A stretch of DNA of 23,228 nt from JBGTKH01 sp041744735 (GTDB taxonomy: Bacteria > Planctomycetota > Planctomycetia > Pirellulales > Pirellulaceae), in the NCBI GenBank assembly GCA_041744735.1, contig JBGTKH010000508.1, positions 1-23,228 of the forward strand, read 5' to 3'. Shown one piece after another: positions 9,001-15,234 of the stretch. The notes under the pieces were generated by a model. That model saw only the letters and a list, made by a program, of their open reading frames with translations. It made no database searches and had not been told where the DNA came from. Position numbers and translations under genes: made by a program. Within the stretch, counting starts at the first letter, position 1. Each line of letters begins with the position of its first letter.

Positions 9001-9350
9001 TCGATTTGTACCGCCGGCTATCGCGCATTGCGAGCTTCGACGAGCTGGAAGAATTCCGCGCCGAACTGCTCGACCGCTTCGGCCCGCCGCCCGATCCGGT
9101 GCGTCGCATGCTGGCGCTGGCGGAGCTAAAAATCGACGCCGCCGTGTGGCAAATCGCCGCCATACATCGCGAAGAAAACTATCTGGTCTTCACGTACACG
9201 CATCGCCCGCGGATCGAACAGCTTGCGAAAATGTCCCGCGGCAAGCTGCGGGTGGTCGACGAGCGAAGTGCGTATCTGACTTTGCCCAAGGAGGTTACGG
9301 ATTCCGACGCGATCATCAACACCGCAAAATCGGTGTTGCGGCCCCAGTAA
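6099..9350 (+). CDS. mfd: Transcription-repair coupling factor Mfd
   Basis: The product is 1083 aa, close to the usual length for Mfd. It is an ATP-driven dsDNA translocase that removes stalled RNA polymerase from lesions and recruits UvrA. Domains in order: a UvrB-like N-terminal region (FPAWESDP, GEFSSRGGIIDIFAP), an RNA-polymerase-interacting CarD-like domain at about 428-490 (GDLVVHLSHGIGRYRGL), and the RecG-type helicase core. The core has Walker A GDVGFGKTE (about 577), Walker B DEEQ (about 678), SATPIPRTLHMS, and motif VI with TTIVESGLDIPN and QLRGRVGR. The C-terminal TRCF domain (YLPPAYV, RLKIDLYRRLSRI-type segment) follows. ATG 6099 (MAHAAPAV) is preferred; the frame stays open to 5958 but that part translates across the intergenic repeat and is unlike Mfd. 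All catalytic motifs are intact. Confidence 0.97.
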   Translation: MAHAAPAVAAAEQLLVLSRCLETHAGFAEAIAALHDRREVTFDGVWGSACALLAATLSQHASGPLVVVCPHGDAADDLCDDLQLFTSERPDRFPAWESDPGERIIHDEIYGDRLRLLKRLLKAESGIGGALPSLIVTSIQSLLQPVLSREAVASHTRHFRNGDRIDVEPLLKWLVSSGFHHTTAVELPGEFSSRGGIIDIFAPDWLQPVRIELFDDEVESIRSFDIATQRSLQSLNAVEITVLVPSSENREHFTSFLPADSWILLVEPEQIDDQGKQYLRRVERPQQFHSVTAVMQQANRFSLAAAAGLAAGGAVHTCHLQIESVERFSGDFARVRGELEQVGDGHDVFVVSQTEAEVERLQEILGTTRLAASGRLHFTVGMLRQGFRLVGDRIVLISGSELFHRGELRRPPRRRLGKAIDSFLELRQGDLVVHLSHGIGRYRGLKVLDKDGQVEEHLEIEFHGGTKIYVPAAKIELIQKYVGGAKTRPTLAKIGGKSWLRQKQAAEAAVTDLASEMLEIQASRASRPGIAFGADTDWQREFDASFPYHETPDQLSALQAIKGDMHRPRPMDRLLCGDVGFGKTEVAMRAVFKAVDNGYQVAVLVPTTILAEQHYNTFRERMGEFPFDIARLSRFCTGTEQREIIEGLAAGRIDIVIGTHRLASSDVKFANLGLVIIDEEQRFGVEVKERLKTLRTTVDVLTMSATPIPRTLHMSLVGVRDIANLETAPEDRLAVETRVTRFDNELIRHAILRELNRSGQIFFVHNRVEDIEIVARKLRDIVPEVRLRIGHGQMPEGELEQVMVDFVAHRFDLLLATTIVESGLDIPNANTIFIDEADRYGLADLHQLRGRVGRYKHRAYCYLLIDPFKHITPNAAKRLRAIEEFSDMGAGFAIAMRDLEIRGAGNLLGTQQSGHIATVGYELYCQLLETAVRKLKKMAPRLSIDVDIDLPGEAYLPPAYVSDMRLKIDLYRRLSRIASFDELEEFRAELLDRFGPPPDPVRRMLALAELKIDAAVWQIAAIHREENYLVFTYTHRPRIEQLAKMSRGKLRVVDERSAYLTLPKEVTDSDAIINTAKSVLRPQ

Positions 9351-9365
9351 CCACGTGGCTATAAT
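9336..9365 (+). promoter_or_regulatory. Sigma70-type promoter candidate for the PpiC-like gene
   Basis: TTGCGG (9336-9341) and a consensus TATAAT (9360-9365) are separated by 18 bp. The -35 element lies within the last mfd codons, so the promoter straddles the mfd stop. Overlapping the -10 end is a hairpin, ATCCGC-CGCC-GCGGAT (9364-9379), which might terminate mfd transcription, although no T-run follows it. The inferred leader to the GTG at 9465 is about 90 nt. Confidence 0.4.
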
Positions 9366-9464
9366 CCGCCGCCGCGGATCAAGTCCCATCTGCCCGCGGC
9401 GACTCATCTTTCCGCGTCCGCAAGCCGAAGCTCGACCGATCGAAGTAGAAGCTCCATGTAGAAG

Positions 9465-10964
9465 GTGCGCCACTTGGCCCGCTCGCCGCTCTTTCTGTTA
9501 GTCCTGTCGACGGTGCTGTTAGCAGCCGCGCTAATTGTGCGCCCGTCGGCCGGCCAACAGCCCGCCGCCAGCTACCCGCCCGCCGATCCGTACCGCCAAC
9601 CGCCGAGCTATCCGGCCACCTTTCCCAATCCGGGACAGCCTCAGTACCCCGATTCCTATCCGGCAACTTATCCGCCAGCCGACGCGCCGCGTTACCCAAT
9701 GTCACCGCAACCCGCGGGACGTTTTCCTCCTCCGCCACCTCCTGCGTCTCCGCCGGCCAATACGTACGTTCCGCCCAACGTTGAGCCACGCGGTGACGTT
9801 CAGCGCTTTCCGTCAAGCGAACGAGCGCCGCAGTATTCTCCGGCGCCGTCGCAGTATACTCCAGCGTCGCAACCGTTCACGCCGCCAACGACGCAAACGT
9901 TCGCTCCCGACCCGACCAACGTTGCGCCACCAGCCAATCGCAATCTGCCGCCGCCAGTATCGAATCCAGACGCCTCATCGCCTCCAGTAAATCCGGCGAC
10001 GCTGTATGAAGCCGCGCAGATCATCGCGCGCGTTGGCGATCAGGTGATTCTGGCCGGCGACTTGCTTGGGCAGATCAACCAAATGCTCTCGCAGTATGTG
10101 GGCAAAGTTCCGGAAGACGAATTGAACCAGCAGCGGCAAATCTTGATGAAGCAACTGCTGCCCATCGTGATTGACACGAAGCTGCTGTATTTGGACTTCC
10201 TGCGCGAGATTCCGCGCGAGCGAATTCCGGACATCCAACAGCGGCTGGACGAACAATTCGACACGGCGCGGCTGGGCGACTTGCTGGAGAAAGCCAAGGT
10301 TACTTCGGCCGCCGAACTCGACGCGGTGCTGCGATCGTACGGTTCGTCATTGGCGAAATCAAAGCGGGCCTTCGCCGAACAGGTGTTGGCTCAACAGATG
10401 CTCCGCCGCAACGTGAACTACGAACCGGTCATCTCGCACGACGAAATGCTGGCCTATTACCGCGATCACGCCGACGAATACGCGGTGCCGACGAAGGTTC
10501 GTTGGGAACAGCTCGAAGTGAGCTTCGACAAGTTTCCCGGCAAAGGCGAAGCCTGGCGGGCACTGGCCGTGATGGGGAACGAAGTGCTGCGCGGCGCCCC
10601 GCTGCCCGCCGTGGCTCGCCGCAGCTCGCAAGGTTTCAAAGCCTCCGACGGCGGCCAACACGACTGGATCACCCAAGGCAGCCTGACGTCGAAAGTGCTG
10701 GACGAAGCGTTGTTCACGTTACCGGTAGGACAATTGAGCGCAATCCTGGAAGATCAACACGGCTTCCACATCGTGCGCATCATCGAGCGGCAAGACGCAG
10801 GTAAAGTCGACTTCACGGAAGCTCAAGTCGAGATCAAGCAAAAGCTGATCGAGCAAAAGGTCGAACAAGATCGCAAGAAATACATCGACCGCCTCCGCGA
10901 GCGCACCCCCGTGTGGACCATCTTCGACGGCTGGACCTCCGGCACCGGCACCGACCAGCAGTAA
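9465..10964 (+). CDS. Exported SurA/PpiC-like peptidyl-prolyl isomerase with proline-rich N-terminus
   Basis: The product is 499 aa and starts at GTG 9465, the only start that gives a signal peptide or anchor (ARSPLFLLVLSTVLLAAALI). Residues about 30-175 form a low-complexity Pro/Tyr/Ser/Gln region with repeated YPP, YPAT and PPxxP units, probably a periplasmic linker. Residues about 180-340 are a SurA-like helical chaperone region (ARVGDQVILAGDLLGQINQ). A parvulin (PpiC) domain lies at about 344-443, with GGQHDWITQGSL and the HGFHIVRI ending, followed by a charged coiled helix and VWTIFDGW. The role inferred from the family is to help fold outer-membrane and secreted proteins. It follows mfd by 114 bp, probably with its own promoter. 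A broken redoxin copy begins 17 bp after its stop codon. Confidence 0.93.
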   Translation: MRHLARSPLFLLVLSTVLLAAALIVRPSAGQQPAASYPPADPYRQPPSYPATFPNPGQPQYPDSYPATYPPADAPRYPMSPQPAGRFPPPPPPASPPANTYVPPNVEPRGDVQRFPSSERAPQYSPAPSQYTPASQPFTPPTTQTFAPDPTNVAPPANRNLPPPVSNPDASSPPVNPATLYEAAQIIARVGDQVILAGDLLGQINQMLSQYVGKVPEDELNQQRQILMKQLLPIVIDTKLLYLDFLREIPRERIPDIQQRLDEQFDTARLGDLLEKAKVTSAAELDAVLRSYGSSLAKSKRAFAEQVLAQQMLRRNVNYEPVISHDEMLAYYRDHADEYAVPTKVRWEQLEVSFDKFPGKGEAWRALAVMGNEVLRGAPLPAVARRSSQGFKASDGGQHDWITQGSLTSKVLDEALFTLPVGQLSAILEDQHGFHIVRIIERQDAGKVDFTEAQVEIKQKLIEQKVEQDRKKYIDRLRERTPVWTIFDGWTSGTGTDQQ

Positions 10965-10980
10965 TGCGAGCCGCTGCGCA

Positions 10981-11199
10981 CGTTCGTTTTGCCACAGTTG
11001 CCGGCACGTCGAGAATTCCTTAGACGAGTTGGCCAAGCAATATCAAGGGAAGGCGGGCGTCATGGCACTGGACGCCAGCGCCGGCGAGACCGCGGAAGCC
11101 GTGGCGGAGTTTGCCAAGCAGCACAAACTGACACTGCCCATTGCCCTCGACGCCCGCGGTGCCACCGCGGACATTTTCGGCGCGCGAGTCACAACGACC
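10981..11199 (+). pseudogene. Redoxin (thioredoxin-like) gene fragment, copy 1
   Basis: The frame from 10981 reads RSFCHSCRHVENSLDELAKQ and continues to DIFGARVTTT, the middle of an AhpC/TlpA-like redoxin: an active-site CxxC (CHSC), a helix, then 'FAKQHKLTLPIALDARGATAD'. The N-terminal strand before the active site is missing. The similarity to copy 2 (13243-13461) stops abruptly at 11199, after which the frame runs into unrelated sequence until a stop at 11331. The fragment is therefore truncated at both ends. An internal ATG (11029) could express 100 aa but would lack the active site. Confidence 0.7.
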
Positions 11200-11525
11200 T
11201 GCTCGATGGAAGCGTTTCTCGAACGGATGATACGTCAATGCGGCCTGTGGCAAGGTCCGCTCCACACGCTTACTCAGTCCCCTCGCCCCGCCGCGCCGCT
11301 TTCGGCGAGCCGCCGACGCCAAGCAACCTAGCAGCCCGTTGAAAAATGAACATCGAAACCGAGCCGCGACCGTAAGGGAGTGGAATTCCTTGCCCTTTTG
11401 TTGGCTCCGGTCGGGGAAACTCGAATGAGAACCGCAAAGGTGTTTTCGCGCCTCTGCGCGTTGCTCGCGATGGTTTTGGCCGTCGGATGCGCATTTTGAA
11501 GTTGCGCTAGCGCTAGCACAGTTTC
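11200..11525. other. Intergenic mosaic of apparent dispersed-repeat pieces
   Basis: I see no convincing gene here. Pieces such as CCTAGCAGCCCGTTGAAAAA (11327-11346) and GAGCCGCGACCGTAAGGGAG (11362-11381) look to me like sequences that recur in planctomycete intergenic regions; that is recollection, not a search. A short palindrome, GCTAGCGCTAGC, ends at about 11517. The segment joins the break point of redoxin copy 1 to the perfect inverted repeat at 11526. Confidence 0.35.
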
Positions 11526-11597
11526 GTAGCTGAATTCGCAAGAATTCAGATTTCGATGCTTTGCGAAAACGCCCTGAATTCTTGCGAATTCAGCTAC
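11526..11597. repeat. Perfect 24-bp inverted repeat whose arms are themselves hairpins
   Basis: The arms at 11526-11549 and 11574-11597 are perfect reverse complements (24 of 24) around a 24-nt spacer. Each begins or ends with GTAGCT/AGCTAC, like the element at 5904-5992. Within the left arm, CTGAATTC-GCAA-GAATTCAG is itself an 8-bp hairpin with a GCAA (GNRA) tetraloop; the right arm reads CTGAATTC-TTGC-GAATTCAG. This is a REP/BIME-like structure, lying 5 bp before the start of the next small ORF. Confidence 0.75.
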
Positions 11598-11602
11598 GTC
11601 GC

Positions 11603-11821
11603 ATGGAAAAGCGCAACATCAAAAGATGCGCACCGGGATACCGCAGCTATTCGGGCCGTTGCATCAATTGCAAGTACTGCCCACCTCCGCCGATTCCATA
11701 CACGCACTACGAAGACTGCGCCTGCCACTCGTGCGTAGCGTCAAAATACTTGGCCACGCCGCAATCACCGTTTGATCCAATGAATGACGGTCAATCGCAC
11801 GACGATGGTGCAACCGACTAA
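11603..11821 (+). CDS. Possible small cysteine-rich protein (doubtful)
   Basis: A 72-aa reading frame from ATG 11603. Eight cysteines sit in its first half in paired patterns: CINCKYC, then CACHSC, with single cysteines at the edges, as in small zinc-binding or metal-binding proteins. It starts directly after the inverted repeat at 11526-11597 and has no clear ribosome-binding site (the sequence upstream is the repeat arm). I know no family for it. The cysteine spacing is the only positive sign, and codon use is not clearly coding. It could equally be chance sequence in a repeat-rich intergenic stretch. Confidence 0.35.
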   Translation: MEKRNIKRCAPGYRSYSGRCINCKYCPPPPIPYTHYEDCACHSCVASKYLATPQSPFDPMNDGQSHDDGATD

Positions 11822-11941
11822 CCAAATTCTGGAACGGGCGGCTTGGCGGACTGCCGCGATGCTACCGTCGAGTGATCCATTAGTTCGTGACCGTCGCTAC
11901 CTCGCTCGCGGTCGGAGCCTCTCGATGGGATTGCTGTGGTG

Positions 11942-12040
11942 CCGCAAATGGGGTAGTGGTACATTTTGGTAGCCGAAGTCGTGAGACTTCGGAAGTGTCA
12001 CCACTTCCGCTACGGCAACTTGTACCACTACCGCAAATGG
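11942..12040. repeat. MITE-like palindromic element with 10-bp flanking direct repeat
   Basis: The arms GGTAGTGGTACA (11952-11963) and TGTACCACTACC (12021-12032) are perfect 12-bp inverted repeats. Inside are two hairpins: CCGAAGTC-GTGA-GACTTCGG (11973-11992), with a GNRA-type loop, and GGAAGTG-TCAC-CACTTCC (11991-12008). The 10-mer CCGCAAATGG occurs on both sides, at 11942-11951 and 12031-12040, like a target-site duplication, which would give a 79-bp insert (11952-12030). No transposase is present, so any mobility would depend on one elsewhere. Confidence 0.6.
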
Positions 12041-12047
12041 CAAGTGC

Positions 12048-12077
12048 TTGCGTGCGGACAAAGTGTCTGGGTACAAT
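12048..12077 (+). promoter_or_regulatory. Promoter candidate giving a leaderless desaturase mRNA
   Basis: TTGCGT (12048-12053) and TACAAT (12072-12077) are separated by 18 bp. A start point 7 nt after the -10 element would be at 12084, the A of the desaturase ATG. There is no ribosome-binding site before that ATG, which agrees with a leaderless transcript. The palindromic element at 11942-12040 ends 8 bp upstream of the -35 element. Confidence 0.45.
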
Positions 12078-12083
12078 AGAAAC

Positions 12084-13082
12084 ATGACATTTGACAAGCC
12101 GGACTCCGATCAACCCGCCATCGCGCTCGACAGCACGGAAATCGATCAACGCGCCCCGCCACACGACAGCCGCGAGAACTCATCCGGCGGCTCGAAGGGC
12201 GGGCACCTGCCGCTGCCGGAGGGCGTGCCGCCGGTGCGCGTCAATTGGACGTATGCGCTGGGGTTGGCGGTGATCCACTTGCTGTGTCTGTTGGCGCTGG
12301 TTCCCTGGCTGTTCAGTTGGACGGGCGTCGTGCTGGTCGTGGCCGGGCATCTGACCTTCGGGATGCTGGGGATCAACATCGGCTACCACCGGTTGCTGAC
12401 GCACCAAGGTTTCACCTGTCCGCGGTGGTTGGAGTATACGCTGGCCACGTTGGGCGTGTGCTGCTTCCAGGAATCGCCGGCGCGCTGGGTGGCCATTCAC
12501 CGGATGCACCACCAGTTTTCGGACGACCAGCCGGACCCGCACACACCGCTGGTCGGCTTTCTCTGGTCGCACGTCGGCTGGTTGCTGGTGCATAACCGCG
12601 ACCACGGCGCGTTTCGCAACTACGAACGTTACGTGCGGGATTTGCTGCGGCAGCCGTTCTACTGGAGACTCGAACAGAATTACTTCTGGATTTGGATTTA
12701 CTTGCTGCACGCGGTGTTGTTCTTTGTTGTGGGGCTGGCGATCGGTTGGGCGAACAGCGGCCGGTATTTGGGTGGCGTGCAATTCGGAGCGAGCCTGTTG
12801 GTGTGGGGCGTGTTCGTGCGGACCGTGTTCGTGTTACACGGCACGTGGTCGGTCAACTCCGTGACGCACCTCTGGGGCTACCAAAACCACGACACCCGCG
12901 ACAACAGCCGCAACAACTGGCTGGTCGCCATCGTCACGCACGGCGAAGGCTGGCACAACAACCACCACGCGCACCAACGCTCCGTGACTCACGGCCAGCG
13001 CTGGTGGGAACTGGACATGTCGCATTGGGTGATTTACGCCCTGGAAACCGTCGGATTGGCCCGCAACGTCGTCCGGCCCTAA
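12084..13082 (+). CDS. Membrane acyl-CoA/acyl-lipid desaturase
   Basis: The product is 332 aa, a di-iron fatty-acid desaturase that puts a cis double bond into acyl chains at the inner membrane. All three histidine boxes are visible: HRLLTH (102-107), HRMHH (139-143) and HNNHH (291-295). A further WSVNSVTHLWG segment (256-265) is typical of the stearoyl-CoA-type (Delta9) subgroup. Hydrophobic membrane pairs lie at about 57-100 and 200-255. The first 50 residues are a polar, low-complexity N-terminus. ATG 12084 is chosen; the open frame continues upstream to 12048 but overlaps the promoter. It is monocistronic, bracketed by the two broken redoxin copies. Regiospecificity and the form of the substrate (acyl-CoA or acyl-lipid) cannot be told from sequence alone. 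Confidence 0.95.
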   Translation: MTFDKPDSDQPAIALDSTEIDQRAPPHDSRENSSGGSKGGHLPLPEGVPPVRVNWTYALGLAVIHLLCLLALVPWLFSWTGVVLVVAGHLTFGMLGINIGYHRLLTHQGFTCPRWLEYTLATLGVCCFQESPARWVAIHRMHHQFSDDQPDPHTPLVGFLWSHVGWLLVHNRDHGAFRNYERYVRDLLRQPFYWRLEQNYFWIWIYLLHAVLFFVVGLAIGWANSGRYLGGVQFGASLLVWGVFVRTVFVLHGTWSVNSVTHLWGYQNHDTRDNSRNNWLVAIVTHGEGWHNNHHAHQRSVTHGQRWWELDMSHWVIYALETVGLARNVVRP

Positions 13083-13242
13083 CCCGCGGACCATCCCGCC
13101 CACCAACCTCCGCACGTCTCCCTGCCGACTATCTTGCTACTGACAATCAAAGGCGCGCCGCAGATTCGGTACGCTGGTTCGGGGCGTATTGACGACGGAG
13201 AGTTGGGGCATCAACGGCGAATATCCAGGAGCACCGAATAAG

Positions 13243-13638
13243 CGTTCGTTTTGCCACAGTCGCCGGCACGTCGAAAATTCCTTAGACGACTTGGCAAAGC
13301 AATTCCGAGGGAAGTCGGCCGTCATCGCACTGGACGCCAGCGCCGGCGAGACCGCGGAAGCCGTGGCGGAGTTTGCCAAGCAGCACAAACTGACGCTACA
13401 CATTGCCCTCGATCCCAGCGGTGCCACCGCGGACATCTTTGCCGCACGAGTCACAACGACCACCGTGGTCATCGACAAGTCGGGCGTGTTACATTACTGC
13501 GGCCAATTCGGCGATGGACAACACGCCTATGCCCAAGAAGCACTCCGCGCAGTCCTAGCTGGCGAAGACGTCCCGGTACAGGAAACCCGCCAAAAAAGGC
13601 TGACCTATCGAACGCACATAATCTTCGTGCGAGGTTAG
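13243..13638 (+). pseudogene. Redoxin gene fragment, copy 2, with decayed C-terminus
   Basis: Bases 13243-13461 align without gaps to 10981-11199 with about 20 mismatches by eye. This copy continues through a normal redoxin C-terminus: TTTVVIDKSGVLHYCGQFGD, then HAYAQEALRAVLAGEDVPVQ. Two defects are visible. The second active-site Cys of copy 1 (CHSC) is Arg here (CHSR), and the N-terminal strand is missing. At the 3' end, a run of six A's (in CGCCAAAAAAGGC) looks like a one-base insertion replacing the expected 'QKGC' tail. An ATG at 13189 could open a 149-aa frame, but its first 18 residues are unrelated to redoxins and have no good ribosome-binding site. Confidence 0.65.
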
Positions 13639-13874
13639 CCATTGGTCATCCGCCAAGCGAACACATTCCGATCATGTTCGCCAACAGCAATTCGTCCCAA
13701 ACTGCTTCGGCGTGTCGGACCGACGCGCTCAATCTGGCCGCGACGCGAGGTGATGGCGAACTGGTCTTCGTCTGAAGTCATTCATTGATATCCGCCGCGA
13801 AGCCGACCTGCTGGGTTGGACCACCGGCGGGGCTTTAATGGATTCGCTGCCTGGAGGAACGTCGAGCTTGCGCA
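13639..13874. other. Gene-free stretch between redoxin remnant and kinase
   Basis: No gene, hairpin with a T-run or clear repeat is seen here. The plus-strand reading around 13788-13870 stays open for about 40 codons without resemblance to any protein I know. It marks the downstream border of the TIR/kinase locus. Confidence 0.4.
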
Positions 13875-14744
13875 TCAAGGGGGCGCGTTGTCTTGTCGCT
13901 GACGACGGATGACAGTGCGATAAAGTTCGAGCCAGTTAGGGAGGAGTCGACGCGCTGGCAGGCGGTCTTTCGTCTTAATGATGATCATCTCCTCGAGCCT
14001 CGCCTTTAATATTTCCCCCATAACGCCAGGTAAGTCAGCGAGCGGTTCCAGTTTGACGGGTTTCTTCGGGCCGCCGCGTTGGAGTGGGTTCTTCCCCGTA
14101 AACAGTTCAGATGCTACGAGGCCCAGTTGAAACACGTCACTCGCGGGCGTTGGTTTTTTGCCCGTCAATTGATACTCGACCAACTCTGGGGTCCGGTACA
14201 TCTGCGCCATCGCGGGGACAGCACCTTCAGGATGACCAGTCGCTGCGGCGGCGACATCCTGGAACACTAGGCCGAAGTCACCAAGCACACAGGTTCCTTC
14301 TTTCAAAAAAATGTTCTTGGGCTTGATGTCCCGATGTACGACGTACGGATCACGGCGAGACAGGTAATCCAGGGCCGATAGCAACTGCATGACGATGCTG
14401 ACTTTTTCGGTTTCGTCCAGCGAGTCAGCCTTCATGGCTTCGGATAGCGTTCTCGGCAGGTACTCCATGACGAAAAATGGGCGGCCGTCTCCGAGAACTC
14501 CCTCGTCGAATACCTTCATGATCGCCGGGTGGCTACAATCCCTCAGGACGTGGACTTCGCGCATGAATGCCTGTTTCCAGTCCTCCTTTTCTCGCGAGCT
14601 GGGCGTGAAAACCTTGACCGCGAACAAGACGCCCTTGTTTGGGCCGTTTGTGGCAAGCGCGACAGAGACCTCTCCAATGCCACCGGTGCCGGCGCTGCGG
14701 ACTGGCACGTAGGTGATGTCTCGCCACGTAACGAACACGTCCAT
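13875..14744 (-). CDS. Soluble eukaryotic-type Ser/Thr protein kinase
   Basis: The product is 289 aa, essentially a bare Hanks-type kinase domain. Visible catalytic features: Gly-rich loop GTGGIGEV (19-26), ATP-binding Lys44 (FAVKVF), helix-C Glu63, catalytic loop HRDIKPKN (137-144, Asp139), DFG (156-158), activation-segment end YRTPEL (TPE 185-187) and SDVFQLG (202-208). It should be active. There is no transmembrane segment, PASTA or other sensor domain, unlike most planctomycete kinases. ATG 14744 is preferred, with GAGGG 7 nt upstream; GTG 14768 is an alternative. It follows the 99-aa gene by 42 nt on the same strand and is probably the last gene of the TIR locus. Its substrate may be a neighbouring protein; that is inference. 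Confidence 0.93.
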   Translation of the reverse strand: MDVFVTWRDITYVPVRSAGTGGIGEVSVALATNGPNKGVLFAVKVFTPSSREKEDWKQAFMREVHVLRDCSHPAIMKVFDEGVLGDGRPFFVMEYLPRTLSEAMKADSLDETEKVSIVMQLLSALDYLSRRDPYVVHRDIKPKNIFLKEGTCVLGDFGLVFQDVAAAATGHPEGAVPAMAQMYRTPELVEYQLTGKKPTPASDVFQLGLVASELFTGKNPLQRGGPKKPVKLEPLADLPGVMGEILKARLEEMIIIKTKDRLPARRLLPNWLELYRTVIRRQRQDNAPP

Positions 14745-14786
14745 CACCGCACCCTCACTCCTCAACACACTTACCTCATCCTCACC

Positions 14787-15086
14787 TCATCGGCGAGTCC
14801 GCTCCGGCTGCCGGGATCTCTCGGGGATGTGGAAGAACGGCGAGTCGGGGTTGTCGAGGTCGTACCCCCACGAAAGGGCGCCTTCTCGAAAGAGGTCGTG
14901 CCAGCAGGTTAGAATTGCCTGCTGGAGGTCGAGTTCGAGCATTGAATACATGCCGCCCCCGAACTCGCTCGCAACCTCGTCCAGCACCGGCCTCTGCTGC
15001 GCATAGCCAGGGCCCCGCGTGGCGCAATTCTTGGCGGCCTCAAGTACTTTTTGCTTCAACTTCTCGTATTCTTTTTCTTTAGACAT
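14787..15086 (-). CDS. 99-aa winged-helix-like protein of a conflict-system-associated type
   Basis: The product is 99 aa. The start at 15086 has an excellent GGAGG 8-9 nt upstream. After a charged N-terminal helix, residues about 30-85 (PVLDEVASEF, LQQAILTCWHDLFREGALSW, then GYDLDNPDSPFFHI) look like a winged-helix domain: helices followed by a hairpin 'wing'. I recall similar 'W.DLF..G.LSWG.....P.PPFFH' segments at the N-terminus of larger proteins near defence genes, so this may be a domain-sized version. The tail (PERSRQPERTRR) is short and basic. It sits between the helical protein and the kinase, 42 nt before the kinase start. DNA binding or protein-protein adaptor function is possible; neither is shown. 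Confidence 0.8.
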   Translation of the reverse strand: MSKEKEYEKLKQKVLEAAKNCATRGPGYAQQRPVLDEVASEFGGGMYSMLELDLQQAILTCWHDLFREGALSWGYDLDNPDSPFFHIPERSRQPERTRR

Positions 15087-15206
15087 CGCAAAGCCTCCTG
15101 GGGAGTGCGAACTGCTGGGAATTGACATGGACGGCCCAGTTGAAGGGATCATACCGGAGGCAATCGCACAACGCCAGGGACCGCGCCATCTAACCAGTAG
15201 TAGCTG

Positions 15207-15227
15207 TGCTTTCGAACGGCGAAAGCA
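15207..15227 (-). other. Perfect 8-bp hairpin in the intergenic gap of the TIR locus
   Basis: TGCTTTCG (15207-15214) pairs with CGAAAGCA (15220-15227) around a 5-nt loop. It starts 7 nt after the stop codon of the 309-aa gene on the minus strand. No T-run follows, so it is more likely an mRNA-stability or processing element, or a partial terminator that sets gene ratios, than a full terminator. Confidence 0.4.
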
Positions 15228-15234
15228 GAGATGA

